A stretch of DNA of 64,000 bases from positions 62,001-126,000 of the forward strand of contig NZ_JAJFAW010000013.1 of assembly GCF_020711255.1 (NCBI RefSeq). The letters are read 5' to 3'. The notes under the pieces are model-generated. The model had not been told where the DNA came from. It saw nothing but the letters and a program-made list of their open reading frames with translations, and did not search any database. The stretch comes from Hymenobacter plasmatis (GTDB taxonomy: Bacteria > Bacteroidota > Bacteroidia > Cytophagales > Hymenobacteraceae). Below, piece by piece: positions 42,912 through 51,423 of the stretch. Position numbers and translations under genes: made by a program. Positions within the stretch are counted from its first letter, which is position 1; every line of letters starts with the position of its first letter.

Positions 42912-43835
42912 ATGGCAAGCTTAAAAGAAGTCCGCAGCCGCATTCAGTCGGTGACGAGCACGCAGCAGATTACCAAAGCCATGAAAATGGTGGCGGCGGC
43001 CAAGCTGCGTCGTGCCCAGGACAACATCATCCGGATGCGGCCCTACGCCCAGCGCCTGAACACCATTCTGGCGAACCTGACGCGCACGGCTGATGCCGAC
43101 ATCGTAAGCGACTACGGCGTCGCCCGCGACGTGCGCAAGGTGCTGGTTATTGCCGTTACCTCGGACCGTGGTCTGGCGGGCGCGTTCAACTCGAACGTGT
43201 TCAAGGGCGTGAATGCCCTCATTGCCGAGCGCTACGCTAACCTGCCGGCCGCCAGCATTTCGGTGCTTGCCATTGGCAAGAAGGCGCACGACTACTACAC
43301 CCGCAAAGGCAACATCGTGGGCAACTTCACGCACGTCTTCGCTAAGCTGTCGTTTGAGACGGTGCGCGAGGCGGCAGAAGTGGCCATGGATGGCTTCCGC
43401 AACGGCACCTACGACGAGGTGGTGATGGTGTACAACGAGTTTAAGAACGTGGCCACGCAGATTGTGCGCACCGAGCAGCTGCTGCCCCTGGTGCAAGTGG
43501 CATCGGTGCTGGCACCTGCTACGCCACGAGAGGCGAAAATTGCTAATGTGCTGGCCGAAACCACGGCCAACGTGGATTATCTGTTCGAGCCCAGCAAGGA
43601 GGAAATCGTGCAAACGCTAATTCCGCAGTCGCTGAAAATCAAGCTCTACAAGGCGGTGCTGGAAAGTAACGCTTCGGAGCACGGCGCTCGGATGACGGCC
43701 ATGGACAAAGCCACCGAAAACGCCGGTGAATTGCTCAAGGCCCTCAAGCTGACTTACAACCGCACGCGTCAGGCAGCTATCACGACCGAGATTCTCGAAA
43801 TCGTGGGTGGCGCCGAGGCACTGGCTGCTGGCTAG
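42912..43835 (+). CDS. atpG: F0F1 ATP synthase subunit gamma
   Basis: A 307-residue gamma subunit, the central shaft of the rotary enzyme. The N-terminal helix ASLKEVRSRIQSVTSTQQIT and the C-terminal helix RQAAITTEILEIVGGAEAL are conserved. It is the last gene of this atp unit: a strong terminator follows at 43906, so atpD and atpC must be transcribed from elsewhere. Confidence 0.97.
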   Translation: MASLKEVRSRIQSVTSTQQITKAMKMVAAAKLRRAQDNIIRMRPYAQRLNTILANLTRTADADIVSDYGVARDVRKVLVIAVTSDRGLAGAFNSNVFKGVNALIAERYANLPAASISVLAIGKKAHDYYTRKGNIVGNFTHVFAKLSFETVREAAEVAMDGFRNGTYDEVVMVYNEFKNVATQIVRTEQLLPLVQVASVLAPATPREAKIANVLAETTANVDYLFEPSKEEIVQTLIPQSLKIKLYKAVLESNASEHGARMTAMDKATENAGELLKALKLTYNRTRQAAITTEILEIVGGAEALAAG

Positions 43836-44144
43836 CCCAAGCACGCGGTTGAACTGCCTCCCGGTAGCTGCGCTTGTTCTTGACACAATGCTGATTATAG
43901 AAAAAGGCCCGCCTCTCATAGAGGCGGGCCTTTTTTATGCAGTCGAAAGAAGTGGAAACGCCAACAATTCGTGCTAAGAGCATCCTTTTTCAGGTTTCGT
44001 CGTGAATGACCGGGGGTTGGTCGTGATAGCGCAGCAATTGGACAAGAGCCGCATACCGACTCGTGCAGGGCTGCGTTGAATCGGCATCGCCGCACTGCTG
44101 GCGACGCTGCTACTTCTATTCTTTCGTCCTTTCACACCTTCGCT
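43836..44144. other. Non-coding gap with the atp terminator; no other gene seen
   Basis: About 310 bp. The atp terminator lies near the left side. The remainder up to the small sorting-domain gene contains no convincing start, repeat or RNA feature that I can support. Confidence 0.5.
43906..43936 (+). terminator. Intrinsic terminator of the atp operon
   Basis: GGCCCGCCTC and GAGGCGGGCC (43906-43930) form a perfect 10-bp stem with a 5-nt loop, followed by six T residues. The upstream A-run also allows function in reverse. Confidence 0.95.
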
Positions 44145-44513
44145 ATGTTCACCATCACTTCCTCTGCGCTCCTTTCAAGCAGTCGGCAGCTGGCCATGCC
44201 GTTGCCATTATTTATGCTATTGGCCGGGCCAGCGGCCCGTGCGCAGGCCCCCGAAACCCTGGCAGATTTAAGTGTGTACCCCAACCCGGCGCACATCCGC
44301 GCCACGGTGAAAGTGCCGGCGGTGCCCGGCGCTACCCGCGCTACGGTGAGGATGAGCGACGCACAGGGCACCGTGGTATTCGAGCAGCCTGTGAGTCTCA
44401 TGGAAACTGGTGGGGCTGCTGAGGTGCCCTTGTTGGGCCGCCCGGCTGGTTTGTACCGGGTGCAAGTACAAGTTGGCGACCAGCGTGTGGCCCGCACCCT
44501 GACGGTGGAATAA
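44145..44513 (+). CDS. Small secreted protein consisting almost only of a T9SS type A sorting domain
   Basis: A protein of about 122 residues. A signal peptide (about residues 1-34, cleaved near AARAQA) is followed immediately by DLSVYPNPAHIRATVKVP, then blocks RATVRMSDAQGTVVFEQPV, PAGLYRVQVQVG and a final RTLTVE. These are the features of the ~80-residue C-terminal sorting signal that targets T9SS cargo. A passenger domain is missing, so it is a bare sorting domain. It may be an expressed mini-cargo, a decoy, or the remnant of a larger gene. The start at 44145 (MFTITSS) is chosen over 44076 for its cleaner signal. A 15-bp hairpin follows. Confidence 0.75.
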   Translation: MFTITSSALLSSSRQLAMPLPLFMLLAGPAARAQAPETLADLSVYPNPAHIRATVKVPAVPGATRATVRMSDAQGTVVFEQPVSLMETGGAAEVPLLGRPAGLYRVQVQVGDQRVARTLTVE

Positions 44514-44517
44514 GCAG

Positions 44518-44565
44518 ATGCCCAATGATAGCCCTACCAATCTTGGCAGTGCTATCATTGGGCAT
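44518..44565. terminator. Bidirectional hairpin between convergent genes
   Basis: ATGCCCAATGATAGC (44518-44532) and its exact reverse complement (44551-44565) make a 15-bp stem with an 18-nt loop, right between two convergent stop codons. T-rich sequence follows on the plus strand. Confidence 0.75.
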
Positions 44566-44584
44566 TATGATTTTGTAGTGGGTT

Positions 44585-45298
44585 TTATAAGTGCATGTAC
44601 TGGCGCTGAGCGCGCTGCTTGTCCGGCTTCGGGGCATTGGGCTGCTGCGCGAGTAGCTCCAGCAGCCGCTCGGGGGTGAAGCCGGTGAAGTCTTTGATGA
44701 CGGCGAGCGGGGCTTGGAAATCCTTTTCCTTCAGCGAGGAGGCCACCGCTACCACGCGCATGCCGGCTTTGTAGGCCGCCTGCTCGCCCAATACGGCATC
44801 TTCGAACACAATGCAGTCTTCGGGCTTTGCGCCCAGCTTGGCGGCTACCGCAGTGAAGGTGTCGGCGTGGGGTTTGCCTTTTTCCACATCGTCCTTGCCC
44901 ACCACTACGTCGAAGTAATGGCGCAGGTCGAGGTGGTCGATGATGTAGGTGATGGTTTCGGGAGCCGAGCCGGTGCCCAGCCCAATTTTAAACCCGGCCG
45001 CACGGGCGGCCTCCAGAAACGGGCGCAGGCCGGGCATGGCGCGCCGCTTGGTCCAATAGAGGGTGCGGTACAGGAACTCGCGCTGCGAGGCGTATTCCTT
45101 AAGCTTCTTCTCGGGCACAGGGTTGCGAAACACTGTTTTGAGGATGTCGGTAGCCGGCATGCCGTTGAGCCGGCGCAGCAGCTGGCGGGCATTGGTGGTC
45201 AGGCCCAGGTCGCGGAATAAGAGCTGAAAAGCCCGGGCCTGGTAGGGCGTGTTGTCGACGAGCACGCCGTCCATGTCGAAGATGAGGGTGGGTTTCAA
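44585..45298 (-). CDS. HAD-superfamily phosphatase (beta-phosphoglucomutase-like)
   Basis: A HAD hydrolase of about 237 residues with motif I IFDMDGVLVDN, a helical cap domain, the Ser/Thr region IGLGTGSAPETI, a Lys in DDVEKGKPHADTF, and motif IV IVFEDAVLG. The cap type fits beta-phosphoglucomutase and sugar-phosphate phosphatases; substrate unknown. The frame is open further upstream to 45445, but that stretch holds a GTCATGC-like repeat remnant. A TTG at 45298 (M)KPTLIFDMDG places motif I at the usual distance from the N-terminus, so I prefer it. Confidence 0.85.
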   Translation of the reverse strand: MKPTLIFDMDGVLVDNTPYQARAFQLLFRDLGLTTNARQLLRRLNGMPATDILKTVFRNPVPEKKLKEYASQREFLYRTLYWTKRRAMPGLRPFLEAARAAGFKIGLGTGSAPETITYIIDHLDLRHYFDVVVGKDDVEKGKPHADTFTAVAAKLGAKPEDCIVFEDAVLGEQAAYKAGMRVVAVASSLKEKDFQAPLAVIKDFTGFTPERLLELLAQQPNAPKPDKQRAQRQYMHL

Positions 45299-45430
45299 GT
45301 CAATGAGGGATGGAGGATTAGCGTGTTTTAGGCGGTCAGGCAGCGCGCCGCGAAGCAGTTCGCGTGCACCAGCATGACAAGAGACGGGAGCGAGATGCGG
45401 CGCGGCGCTCGGCATCACAGAGTGCGGGGG

Positions 45431-45438
45431 TATCTTTG
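45431..45438 (+). promoter_or_regulatory. Promoter -7 element TATCTTTG
   Basis: TATCTTTG lies 28 bp before the TTG start at 45466. This supports the TTG start and rules out the much earlier ATG at 45364. Confidence 0.65.
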
Positions 45439-45465
45439 CGCCCACGTAGTCTTACCTGTTTTCTC

Positions 45466-47181
45466 TTGAAAAAGATATTAGCCTTTTCGCTGGCGGCCTT
45501 GCTGGCAGTTCCTTCATTTGGCCAGAAAGCCAGCCAGCCGGTGCCCCGGCCCAAGCTCGTCGTCGGCATCGTGATTGACCAGATGCGGTACGACTACCTC
45601 TACCGCTACTGGAGCAAGCTGGGCAACGATGGTTTCAAGCGCCTACTGGGCCAGGGGTTTAGCTTCGAAAGCTGCCACTACAACTACGTGCCCACCTACA
45701 CCGGGCCGGGCCACGCCAGCATTTACACGGGCGCCACGCCCTCGGCCAACGGCATCATCGGCAACAACTGGTGGGAGCGCGAAACCGGCCGCGGCACCTA
45801 CGTAACCGAAGACCGTACCGTGCAACCCGTGGGCGGCAGCGTGGTGGCCGGGCAGCAGAGCCCGCGCCACCTGCTCACCACCACCATCGGCGATGAGCTG
45901 CGGCTGGCTACAAACTTCCAGAGCAAGGTAATTGGGCTGAGCATGAAGGACCGGGGCAGCATTCTGCCGGCCGGCAACGGCGCTAACGCCGCTTATTGGT
46001 ACGACGGCGAAAACGGCGCCTTCATCAGCAGCACGTTTTACATGAAGCAGCTGCCCGAGTGGGTTACTAAGTTCAATACCGAGGGCCGGCCGGCGCAGTA
46101 CCTCAGCAAGCCCTGGGAAACCCTGCTGCCCCTGGCTCAATATACCGAAAGCTCGGCCGACGACGTGCCGTGGGAAAGCGTGTTTAAGGGCGAAACCACG
46201 CCCACCTTCCCCCACGACCTACCGCGGCTGAGCGCCGCCCCGGTGGCCTCCGTGAAGTCGTTGGAGAAGGCGGCCGGGGAAATCTCGCCCCAACCCGCTC
46301 CCCAGAACCTGGACCTGATTCGGTCCACGCCCTTCGGCAACAGCCTCACCGCCGATTTTGCCATTGAAACCCTGCGGGCCGAGCAGTTGGGCCAGCGCGC
46401 CGGCATCACGGACATGCTTGCCGTCAGCTTCTCTTGCACCGACTACGTGGGCCACCAGTTTGGCGCCAATGCCGTCGAAACCGAAGACACATACCTGCGC
46501 CTCGACCGCGACCTGGCCCGCCTGCTGGCCGCCCTCGACAAGACCGTGGGCAAGGGGCAGGCGCTGGTGTTCCTCACCGCCGACCACGGCGCTGCCCATG
46601 CGGTGGGCTTCTTGCAGGAGCACCACTTGCCCGGTGGCGGCGTGGGCATCGCCCAAATGCGCGACTCGGTGCAGCGCGTGCTCACGCGCCGCCACGGCCC
46701 CGGTGCCTGGGTGCTCGACTTTGAAAACCTGCAGGTGTACCTCAACCGCCCCCTGCTGGCCCAGAAAGGCCTGGACCTGGCCAAAACCCAGGAAGAAGTG
46801 GCCGGCATTCTGCGCACGCTGCCCGGTGTGGCCCTGGCCCGCACCGCCTCCGACCTGCAAAACGCGCACTGGAGCACCGGCGCCGGCATGTTTGAGGAAA
46901 ACGGCTTTTATGCGCCGCGTTCCGGCGATGTCCTGGCCGTGCTGATGCCCGGCTGGCTCGAAGCCTATTCGTTTCCGGTTATCAAAGGCACGACCCACGG
47001 CGCTTCCTGGCAATATGATACCCACGTGCCGCTACTTTTTTGGGGCTGGCACGTAAAGCACGGCGAGTCCACGGCGCCTGTGCACGTGGTCGACATTGCG
47101 GCTACCGTGGCGCGCTTCCTGCACATCCAAGAACCTAGCGGCTGCTCAGGGGTTCCATTAGCTGAAGTGCTGAAATACTAA
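45466..47181 (+). CDS. PafA-like alkaline phosphatase
   Basis: A secreted phosphatase of about 571 residues. The signal peptide KKILAFSLAALLAVPSFGQ follows a TTG start. The metal and nucleophile motifs of the PafA branch are present: VVGIVIDQMRYDYL, the nucleophile Thr in YTGPGHASIYTGATPS, SCTDYVGHQFG and FLTADHGAA, with a late His region GTTHGASWQYDTHVPLLFWG. PafA releases phosphate from many phosphomonoesters in the periplasm. An ATG at 45364 would add residues that span the promoter and a repeat remnant. It is followed by the pyrophosphatase gene. Confidence 0.92.
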   Translation: MKKILAFSLAALLAVPSFGQKASQPVPRPKLVVGIVIDQMRYDYLYRYWSKLGNDGFKRLLGQGFSFESCHYNYVPTYTGPGHASIYTGATPSANGIIGNNWWERETGRGTYVTEDRTVQPVGGSVVAGQQSPRHLLTTTIGDELRLATNFQSKVIGLSMKDRGSILPAGNGANAAYWYDGENGAFISSTFYMKQLPEWVTKFNTEGRPAQYLSKPWETLLPLAQYTESSADDVPWESVFKGETTPTFPHDLPRLSAAPVASVKSLEKAAGEISPQPAPQNLDLIRSTPFGNSLTADFAIETLRAEQLGQRAGITDMLAVSFSCTDYVGHQFGANAVETEDTYLRLDRDLARLLAALDKTVGKGQALVFLTADHGAAHAVGFLQEHHLPGGGVGIAQMRDSVQRVLTRRHGPGAWVLDFENLQVYLNRPLLAQKGLDLAKTQEEVAGILRTLPGVALARTASDLQNAHWSTGAGMFEENGFYAPRSGDVLAVLMPGWLEAYSFPVIKGTTHGASWQYDTHVPLLFWGWHVKHGESTAPVHVVDIAATVARFLHIQEPSGCSGVPLAEVLKY

Positions 47182-47286
47182 GTAGTAACTCCCCTCCTTA
47201 GCAAGGGGGAGATGTTCGAGCCGACGGCTCAACCACCCCAATTGCCGCTCGCGTGGCAACGTCCCCTTCTTGGCAAGGAGGAGAGC
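47182..47286. repeat. CTCCTT-AGCAAGG inverted repeat, phosphatase-pyrophosphatase spacer
   Basis: ACTCCCCTCCTTAGCAAGGG (from 47189) and the block CGTCCCCTTCTTGGCAAGGA (from 47259) are near-inverted copies, each itself palindromic. This type of unit is common in Cytophagales intergenic regions as far as I know. No gene is visible here. Confidence 0.5.
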
Positions 47287-47322
47287 TTTTTGTTCTGTCT
47301 TATTCCAATCCATTCACGATAC

Positions 47323-47889
47323 ATGACCCCCCATTTCAACCCCTGGCACGACGTAACGCGCGGCGATGAAACCCCCAAAGTCGTTCAGTCCATCATTGAA
47401 ATTCCCAAAGGCAGCAAAGGCAAGTACGAGCTGGATAAAGAAAGCGGCCTGTTGAAGCTCGACCGCGTGCTTTTCTCGGCCGTGCACTACCCCGCCGCCT
47501 ACGGCTTCATCCCGCAAACCTATTGCGACGATAAGGACCCACTGGACATTCTGGTGCTCTGCTCCGTCGACATCGTGCCCATGTGCCTCGTGGAGGCCAA
47601 AGTCATTGGCGTGATGCAGATGGTGGACCAGGACGAGGAGGACGATAAAATTATCGCCGTAGCTGCCCACGACATTTCCGTCAACCACTACAACGACATC
47701 AGCGACCTCCCCCCGCACACGCTGCTGGAGATGCAGCGCTTCTTCGAGGACTACAAGGCCCTGGAACACAACAAGCACGTGGTGGTGGAGCGGTTTATGG
47801 GCCGCGAAGACGCCTACCGCATTATCAACGACAGCATTACGCTCTACGAAGAAACCTTCGGCGAGAAGAAGCTGGTAAAGGCCGAATAA
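47323..47889 (+). CDS. ppa: Inorganic pyrophosphatase, family I
   Basis: A 188-residue soluble pyrophosphatase. The metal-binding Asp sites are in [10 protein letters not shown] and [14 protein letters not shown], and the opening block [20 protein letters not shown] matches Bacteroidota enzymes. It hydrolyses PPi and pulls biosynthetic reactions forward. I take ATG at 47323 as start; the earlier ATG at 47212 extends through the repeat. Confidence 0.96.
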   Translation: MTPHFNPWHDVTRGDETPKVVQSIIEIPKGSKGKYELDKESGLLKLDRVLFSAVHYPAAYGFIPQTYCDDKDPLDILVLCSVDIVPMCLVEAKVIGVMQMVDQDEEDDKIIAVAAHDISVNHYNDISDLPPHTLLEMQRFFEDYKALEHNKHVVVERFMGREDAYRIINDSITLYEETFGEKKLVKAE

Positions 47890-47969
47890 CCAGCGCGGCC
47901 GGCCGGGCCATGGTCCGGCTTTGTGGCGCTGGTTCCACCCTCCGGGCACTTTTCACGTAAAGGCGAAGC

Positions 47970-48653
47970 ATGACTATTAAGCGTCCTGCTTCGCCTTTTT
48001 GGCGTTTTTGCTACGAAAACGGTTTGTTACTGGTCGTTGGCCTATTGGTAGTGTTGACTTTAACGGGGCAGTTCTTCACGGGCTGGAACGACTACAACGA
48101 CGAGCTAAAGGAAATGGGCTTGGCCCAGCTATCGGCCGGGCAGTACTTCACTTCGGGCCATTTTCTGGAAGCCACTTTCGAAAACTGGGAAAGCGAGTTT
48201 CTGCAGATGGGCCTCTACGTGGTGCTCACCGTATGGCTGCGCCAGAAGGGCTCCTCCGAATCGAAAAAGCTCTACGAGGACGAAGACGTGGATGCCGAGC
48301 CTGACCCCAACAAGCCGAATGCGCCGGGCCCCGTGCGCCAGGGCGGCTGGGTGTTGACTATCTACAAAAGCTCGCTCAGCATTGCACTGTTCGCATTATT
48401 TTTCGGCTGCGTGTGGCTGCACGCCAAGGGCGGGGCCGAAGTATACAGCATTGAGCAGGTGCACGAGGGCAAGGCGCCGGTGAGCACGCTGCAGTACCTG
48501 GGCACCTCGCGGTTCTGGTTTGAGTCCTTTCAGAATTGGCAGAGCGAGTTTCTCAGCATCGTGAGCATCGTTGGGCTGAGCATCTTTCTGCGCCAGCAAG
48601 GCTCGCCGGAAAGCAAGCCGGTGGATGCCGAGCACGCCGAAACCGGGAAGTAA
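47970..48653 (+). CDS. DUF6766-like membrane protein with internal duplication
   Basis: A 227-residue membrane protein with about four helices. It contains two related halves: the first has HFLEATFENWESEFLQMGLY and VVLTVWLRQKGSSESK, the second has RFWFESFQNWQSEFLSIVSI and VGLSIFLRQQGSPESK. The shared NWxSEFL and LRQxGSxESK blocks suggest that it arose by duplication of a two-helix unit, joined by an acidic linker (EDEDVDAEPDPNK). It fits DUF6766. Function unknown. The next gene overlaps its 3' end. Confidence 0.8.
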   Translation: MTIKRPASPFWRFCYENGLLLVVGLLVVLTLTGQFFTGWNDYNDELKEMGLAQLSAGQYFTSGHFLEATFENWESEFLQMGLYVVLTVWLRQKGSSESKKLYEDEDVDAEPDPNKPNAPGPVRQGGWVLTIYKSSLSIALFALFFGCVWLHAKGGAEVYSIEQVHEGKAPVSTLQYLGTSRFWFESFQNWQSEFLSIVSIVGLSIFLRQQGSPESKPVDAEHAETGK

Positions 48654-49566
48654 ACCGGCCCAGACTGCGGCCGCTGAGCTAATTTCGCCCGTGGCCCATT
48701 CAACGCTATCTGCCTCCGCTGCGCCCCGCCACCCGCTGGGCCGGCTGCTCGATGTCGTGCTCTACAGCAGCGCCTGGCTGGCGGCTGCGGCGGCCGCCCA
48801 AACGGCGGCTACCCTGCACCAGTGGCCCCCGATTGGGCCGAGCGGCTACCGACTGGTCACGCTGGTATTTGCGGCCACCCTGCTCGTGTACAACTTAGAC
48901 GCGGCGCTGCCCTTCAAGCACCGCGAGCCAGCCGGCAACTCGGCCCGCAAGGCCTGGCAGCAGCGGCACCGCCTGCTCATGCTGGGGCTGGCGGGCACGG
49001 CCGCGCTGGTGGCCGGCTTTTTCTTTTTCGCCGATGGCTGGTGGCACTACTTGCCCTTGCTGGCGCCGCTGGGGGCCCTGGCCCTGCTGTATTCGTGGCC
49101 GCTGTGGCGGTGGCACGGGCGGCCCCGCGCCCTGCGCGAGGTGCCGCTACTTAAAGGCTTCCTGATAGCCACCGTGTGGACCGCCGTGACGGTGGGCCTG
49201 CCGGCGCTGGTGCTGCACCATTCGGTGGCGACCGTGGCGTGGCTAATGGGCCAGCGGTTCTGCCTGATAATGGTTATCGCCATCGTGTTCGACATCCGCG
49301 ACTATGGGCGCGATCACCGAGCGGGCACCCGCACCTTTCCGGGCGTGCTGGGGGTGGGCGCCGCCAAGCGGCTGGCGCTGGGGTTTCTGGTAGCCTCGGT
49401 GGTCGTGGGGCTGGCGCGCGGCGCTTCGCCCTTGGCGGTGTTGCTGCCCGCGGTGCTCACGGCCGTGGTGGTAAATGCCGCTGCCGAAACCCGCAGCGAC
49501 TACTTCTATGCCTTGCTCACCGATGGCTTGCTCATCGTGCAAGCGGCCGCGTATTTCGTGTTTTAA
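48625..49566 (+). CDS. UbiA-like membrane prenyltransferase family protein
   Basis: A 313-residue membrane protein with about eight helices. The two aspartate-rich loops of the UbiA superfamily are partly visible: VYNLDAALPFKHRE in the first, and FDIRDYGRDHRAGTRTFPGV in the second. The second matches the DxxD-containing motif best. Such enzymes attach prenyl chains to aromatic acceptors, as in quinone, heme or lipid synthesis; the acceptor here is unknown. The chosen ATG overlaps the previous gene by 29 bp in another frame; GTG at 48691 is an alternative start without overlap. Confidence 0.75.
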   Translation: MPSTPKPGSKPAQTAAAELISPVAHSTLSASAAPRHPLGRLLDVVLYSSAWLAAAAAAQTAATLHQWPPIGPSGYRLVTLVFAATLLVYNLDAALPFKHREPAGNSARKAWQQRHRLLMLGLAGTAALVAGFFFFADGWWHYLPLLAPLGALALLYSWPLWRWHGRPRALREVPLLKGFLIATVWTAVTVGLPALVLHHSVATVAWLMGQRFCLIMVIAIVFDIRDYGRDHRAGTRTFPGVLGVGAAKRLALGFLVASVVVGLARGASPLAVLLPAVLTAVVVNAAAETRSDYFYALLTDGLLIVQAAAYFVF

Positions 49567-49601
49567 GCTGTCTGCGTTAATCGTTCGGGTGTCAGAACAG
49601 T

Positions 49602-49695
49602 GTAGAGACGCGACACTTCGCGTCTCATCGTCTGCGCCATTAGTAACCCGCTCCAACCATCGTTCAACGCAAAGACGCGAAGCGTCGCGTCTCTA
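49602..49695. repeat. Two facing copies of a GTAGAGACGCGA palindromic unit
   Basis: GTAGAGACGCGACACTTCGC and on (49602-49625) and the facing unit AAGACGCGAAGCGTCGCGTC then TCTAC (49672-49696) are each internally palindromic and are inverted relative to one another. They fill most of the gap between the UbiA-like gene and nnr, which are convergent. Confidence 0.75.
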
Positions 49696-49747
49696 CATCG
49701 TGCTGGCTACTCAAATGGCATCTTGAGCTGCTCGCATTACCACCACA

Positions 49748-51277
49748 TTACGCCTCCACCTCCCGCAGGGCCAGCCCAATGTAATGCGCGATGTCACCCG
49801 CTATCAGGCCTGCGTGGCCGGTCTTGGCAGCGGCCAGGTCGCCGGCGCGGCCGTGGGCATACACGCCCAGTCGGGCGGCCTGAAAGGGGAGCAGGCGGGC
49901 ATCGGCGCGCAGGGCGAGCAGCAGGCCGGTGAGCACGTCGCCACTGCCGCCGGTGGCCATACCGGGGTTGCCGGTGCTGTTGAAGTGCAGCTCGCCGGCG
50001 GGTGTGGCCAGGCAGGAGTAGGCGCCTTTCAGGAGTACCAGGCAGCGGTGCTGCTGGGCAAAGCGGCGCAGCAGCTCCAGGCGGTGGTAGTCGTCGCGGG
50101 CGAGCTCGGTAAGGCGCTCAAATTCCTTGGGGTGGGGGGTGAGCACGGTGTTTTCGGGCAGCAGCGCCAGCAGCTCGCGGTGCTGGCCTAATAGGTTGAG
50201 CGCGTCGGCGTCGATGACGAGCGGTAGGGGCTTCTGGTGGGCAGTGGTAGCCGCGGCGGTTTGCAGTAGCTGCTGCAGCACGGCGATGCTGGCTTGGTCC
50301 TGGCCCAGCCCGGGGCCAATACCCACGGCCTGGTAGGGCTGCAGGTCGGGCAGCGCACTAATAAAGTTGGGCTGGGGGTCGGCCAGGCACATGGCTTCGG
50401 GCACGCTGGTTTGGAAGATGTCGTACCCACAGCCCGGTACCCGCGCCGTGAGCAGGCCCACGCCGCCGCGCAGGCAGGCCCTGGCCGCCAGCACGGCGGC
50501 GCCCACTTTGCCCCAACTGCCGGCCAGCAGCAAGGCATGCCCAAAGGTGCCCTTGTGGCTGAAGCGGGCCCGGGCGGGCAGGGCCCCGGCCACGGCGGCC
50601 TCGTCGGTGTAGTACCAGGGCGTGGAGGAGCTGGCGATGAACTCCTGGCTCAGCCCAATATCTTTTACGTGCCACTCACCCACAAATTCGGCGTTCTGCG
50701 GCAGCAGAAACGCCAGCTTGGGCGTGCCGAAGCTCACCGTATGCTGGGCCCGTACGGCAACGTCTTCCCTGGGCTGGGGCGCTTCAGTAAACAACCCGCT
50801 GGGAATATCAACCGCTACCACGCGGGCGTGGGCGGCATTCAGGTGCCTGACCAGGGCGGCCGCCAGCCCCGCAAGCGGCCGGGCCAGGCCGGTGCCAAAC
50901 AAGGCATCAATGACCACCGCGCCGGGCAGAATCTCGGGCAGCTGCTGCTCGCTGATGTCGGCTACGGGAATGGCTTCGGGCAGGTGTAGGCGGTTGTGCT
51001 GCCAGTCGGGCGATTGGGTTTCGGCGGGCAGCAGGGCCACGCGCATCTGGTAGCCGGCCTGGTGCAGCAGCCGGGCGGCGGCCAGTCCGTCGCCGCCGTT
51101 GTTGCCGGGCCCGCACAGCACCAGTACCTCGCCGGCCTGCTCCTGGTCGAGCCAACCGCAAAACCACTCCACCAGGGCCTCCGCGGCGCGCTCCATCAGC
51201 TCGGCCGAGGTGAGGTGCTGCTCCCGGATGGTGGCCTGGTCAAGCTGGCGGGTTTGAGCGGCGGTGAGAATTTTCAT
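49748..51277 (-). CDS. nnr: Bifunctional NAD(P)HX epimerase/dehydratase
   Basis: A 509-residue fused repair enzyme. The N-terminal YjeF_N epimerase domain (about 1-215) has VLCGPGNNGGDGLAAARLLH. The C-terminal ADP/ATP-dependent dehydratase domain (about 230-509) has PLVIDADALNLLG, TVLTPHPKEFERL and NPGMATGGSGDVLTGLLLAL. Together they convert hydrated NADH and NADPH back to the working cofactors. It is divergent from msrB, another damage-repair enzyme. Confidence 0.96.
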   Translation of the reverse strand: MKILTAAQTRQLDQATIREQHLTSAELMERAAEALVEWFCGWLDQEQAGEVLVLCGPGNNGGDGLAAARLLHQAGYQMRVALLPAETQSPDWQHNRLHLPEAIPVADISEQQLPEILPGAVVIDALFGTGLARPLAGLAAALVRHLNAAHARVVAVDIPSGLFTEAPQPREDVAVRAQHTVSFGTPKLAFLLPQNAEFVGEWHVKDIGLSQEFIASSSTPWYYTDEAAVAGALPARARFSHKGTFGHALLLAGSWGKVGAAVLAARACLRGGVGLLTARVPGCGYDIFQTSVPEAMCLADPQPNFISALPDLQPYQAVGIGPGLGQDQASIAVLQQLLQTAAATTAHQKPLPLVIDADALNLLGQHRELLALLPENTVLTPHPKEFERLTELARDDYHRLELLRRFAQQHRCLVLLKGAYSCLATPAGELHFNSTGNPGMATGGSGDVLTGLLLALRADARLLPFQAARLGVYAHGRAGDLAAAKTGHAGLIAGDIAHYIGLALREVEA

Positions 51278-51423
51278 GAGGGAAAGTAGCTTGGGGCAAT
51301 AGTTGCGGCTTGGTGGGTAAGGAAGAAGCCTGACGTTCGTCTATTGAGGTGCTACGGCAAACCTCCGGGCCGTGGCCGCGTTTACCCTTTATCTACCTGC
51401 TTTCAATCTCCAACACCAACGAT

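Noticed and set aside
43874..43900. TTGACA-like -35 box near the atp terminator
   Set aside because: The distance to the TATAG downstream is only nine bases, and this phylum uses TTG/TAnnTTTG promoters.
44063..44422. 119-residue frame overlapping the sorting-domain gene
   Set aside because: It lacks a signal peptide, and its frame is that of Pro/Arg/Gly-rich shadows. The alternative frame has a clear signal and YPNP motif.
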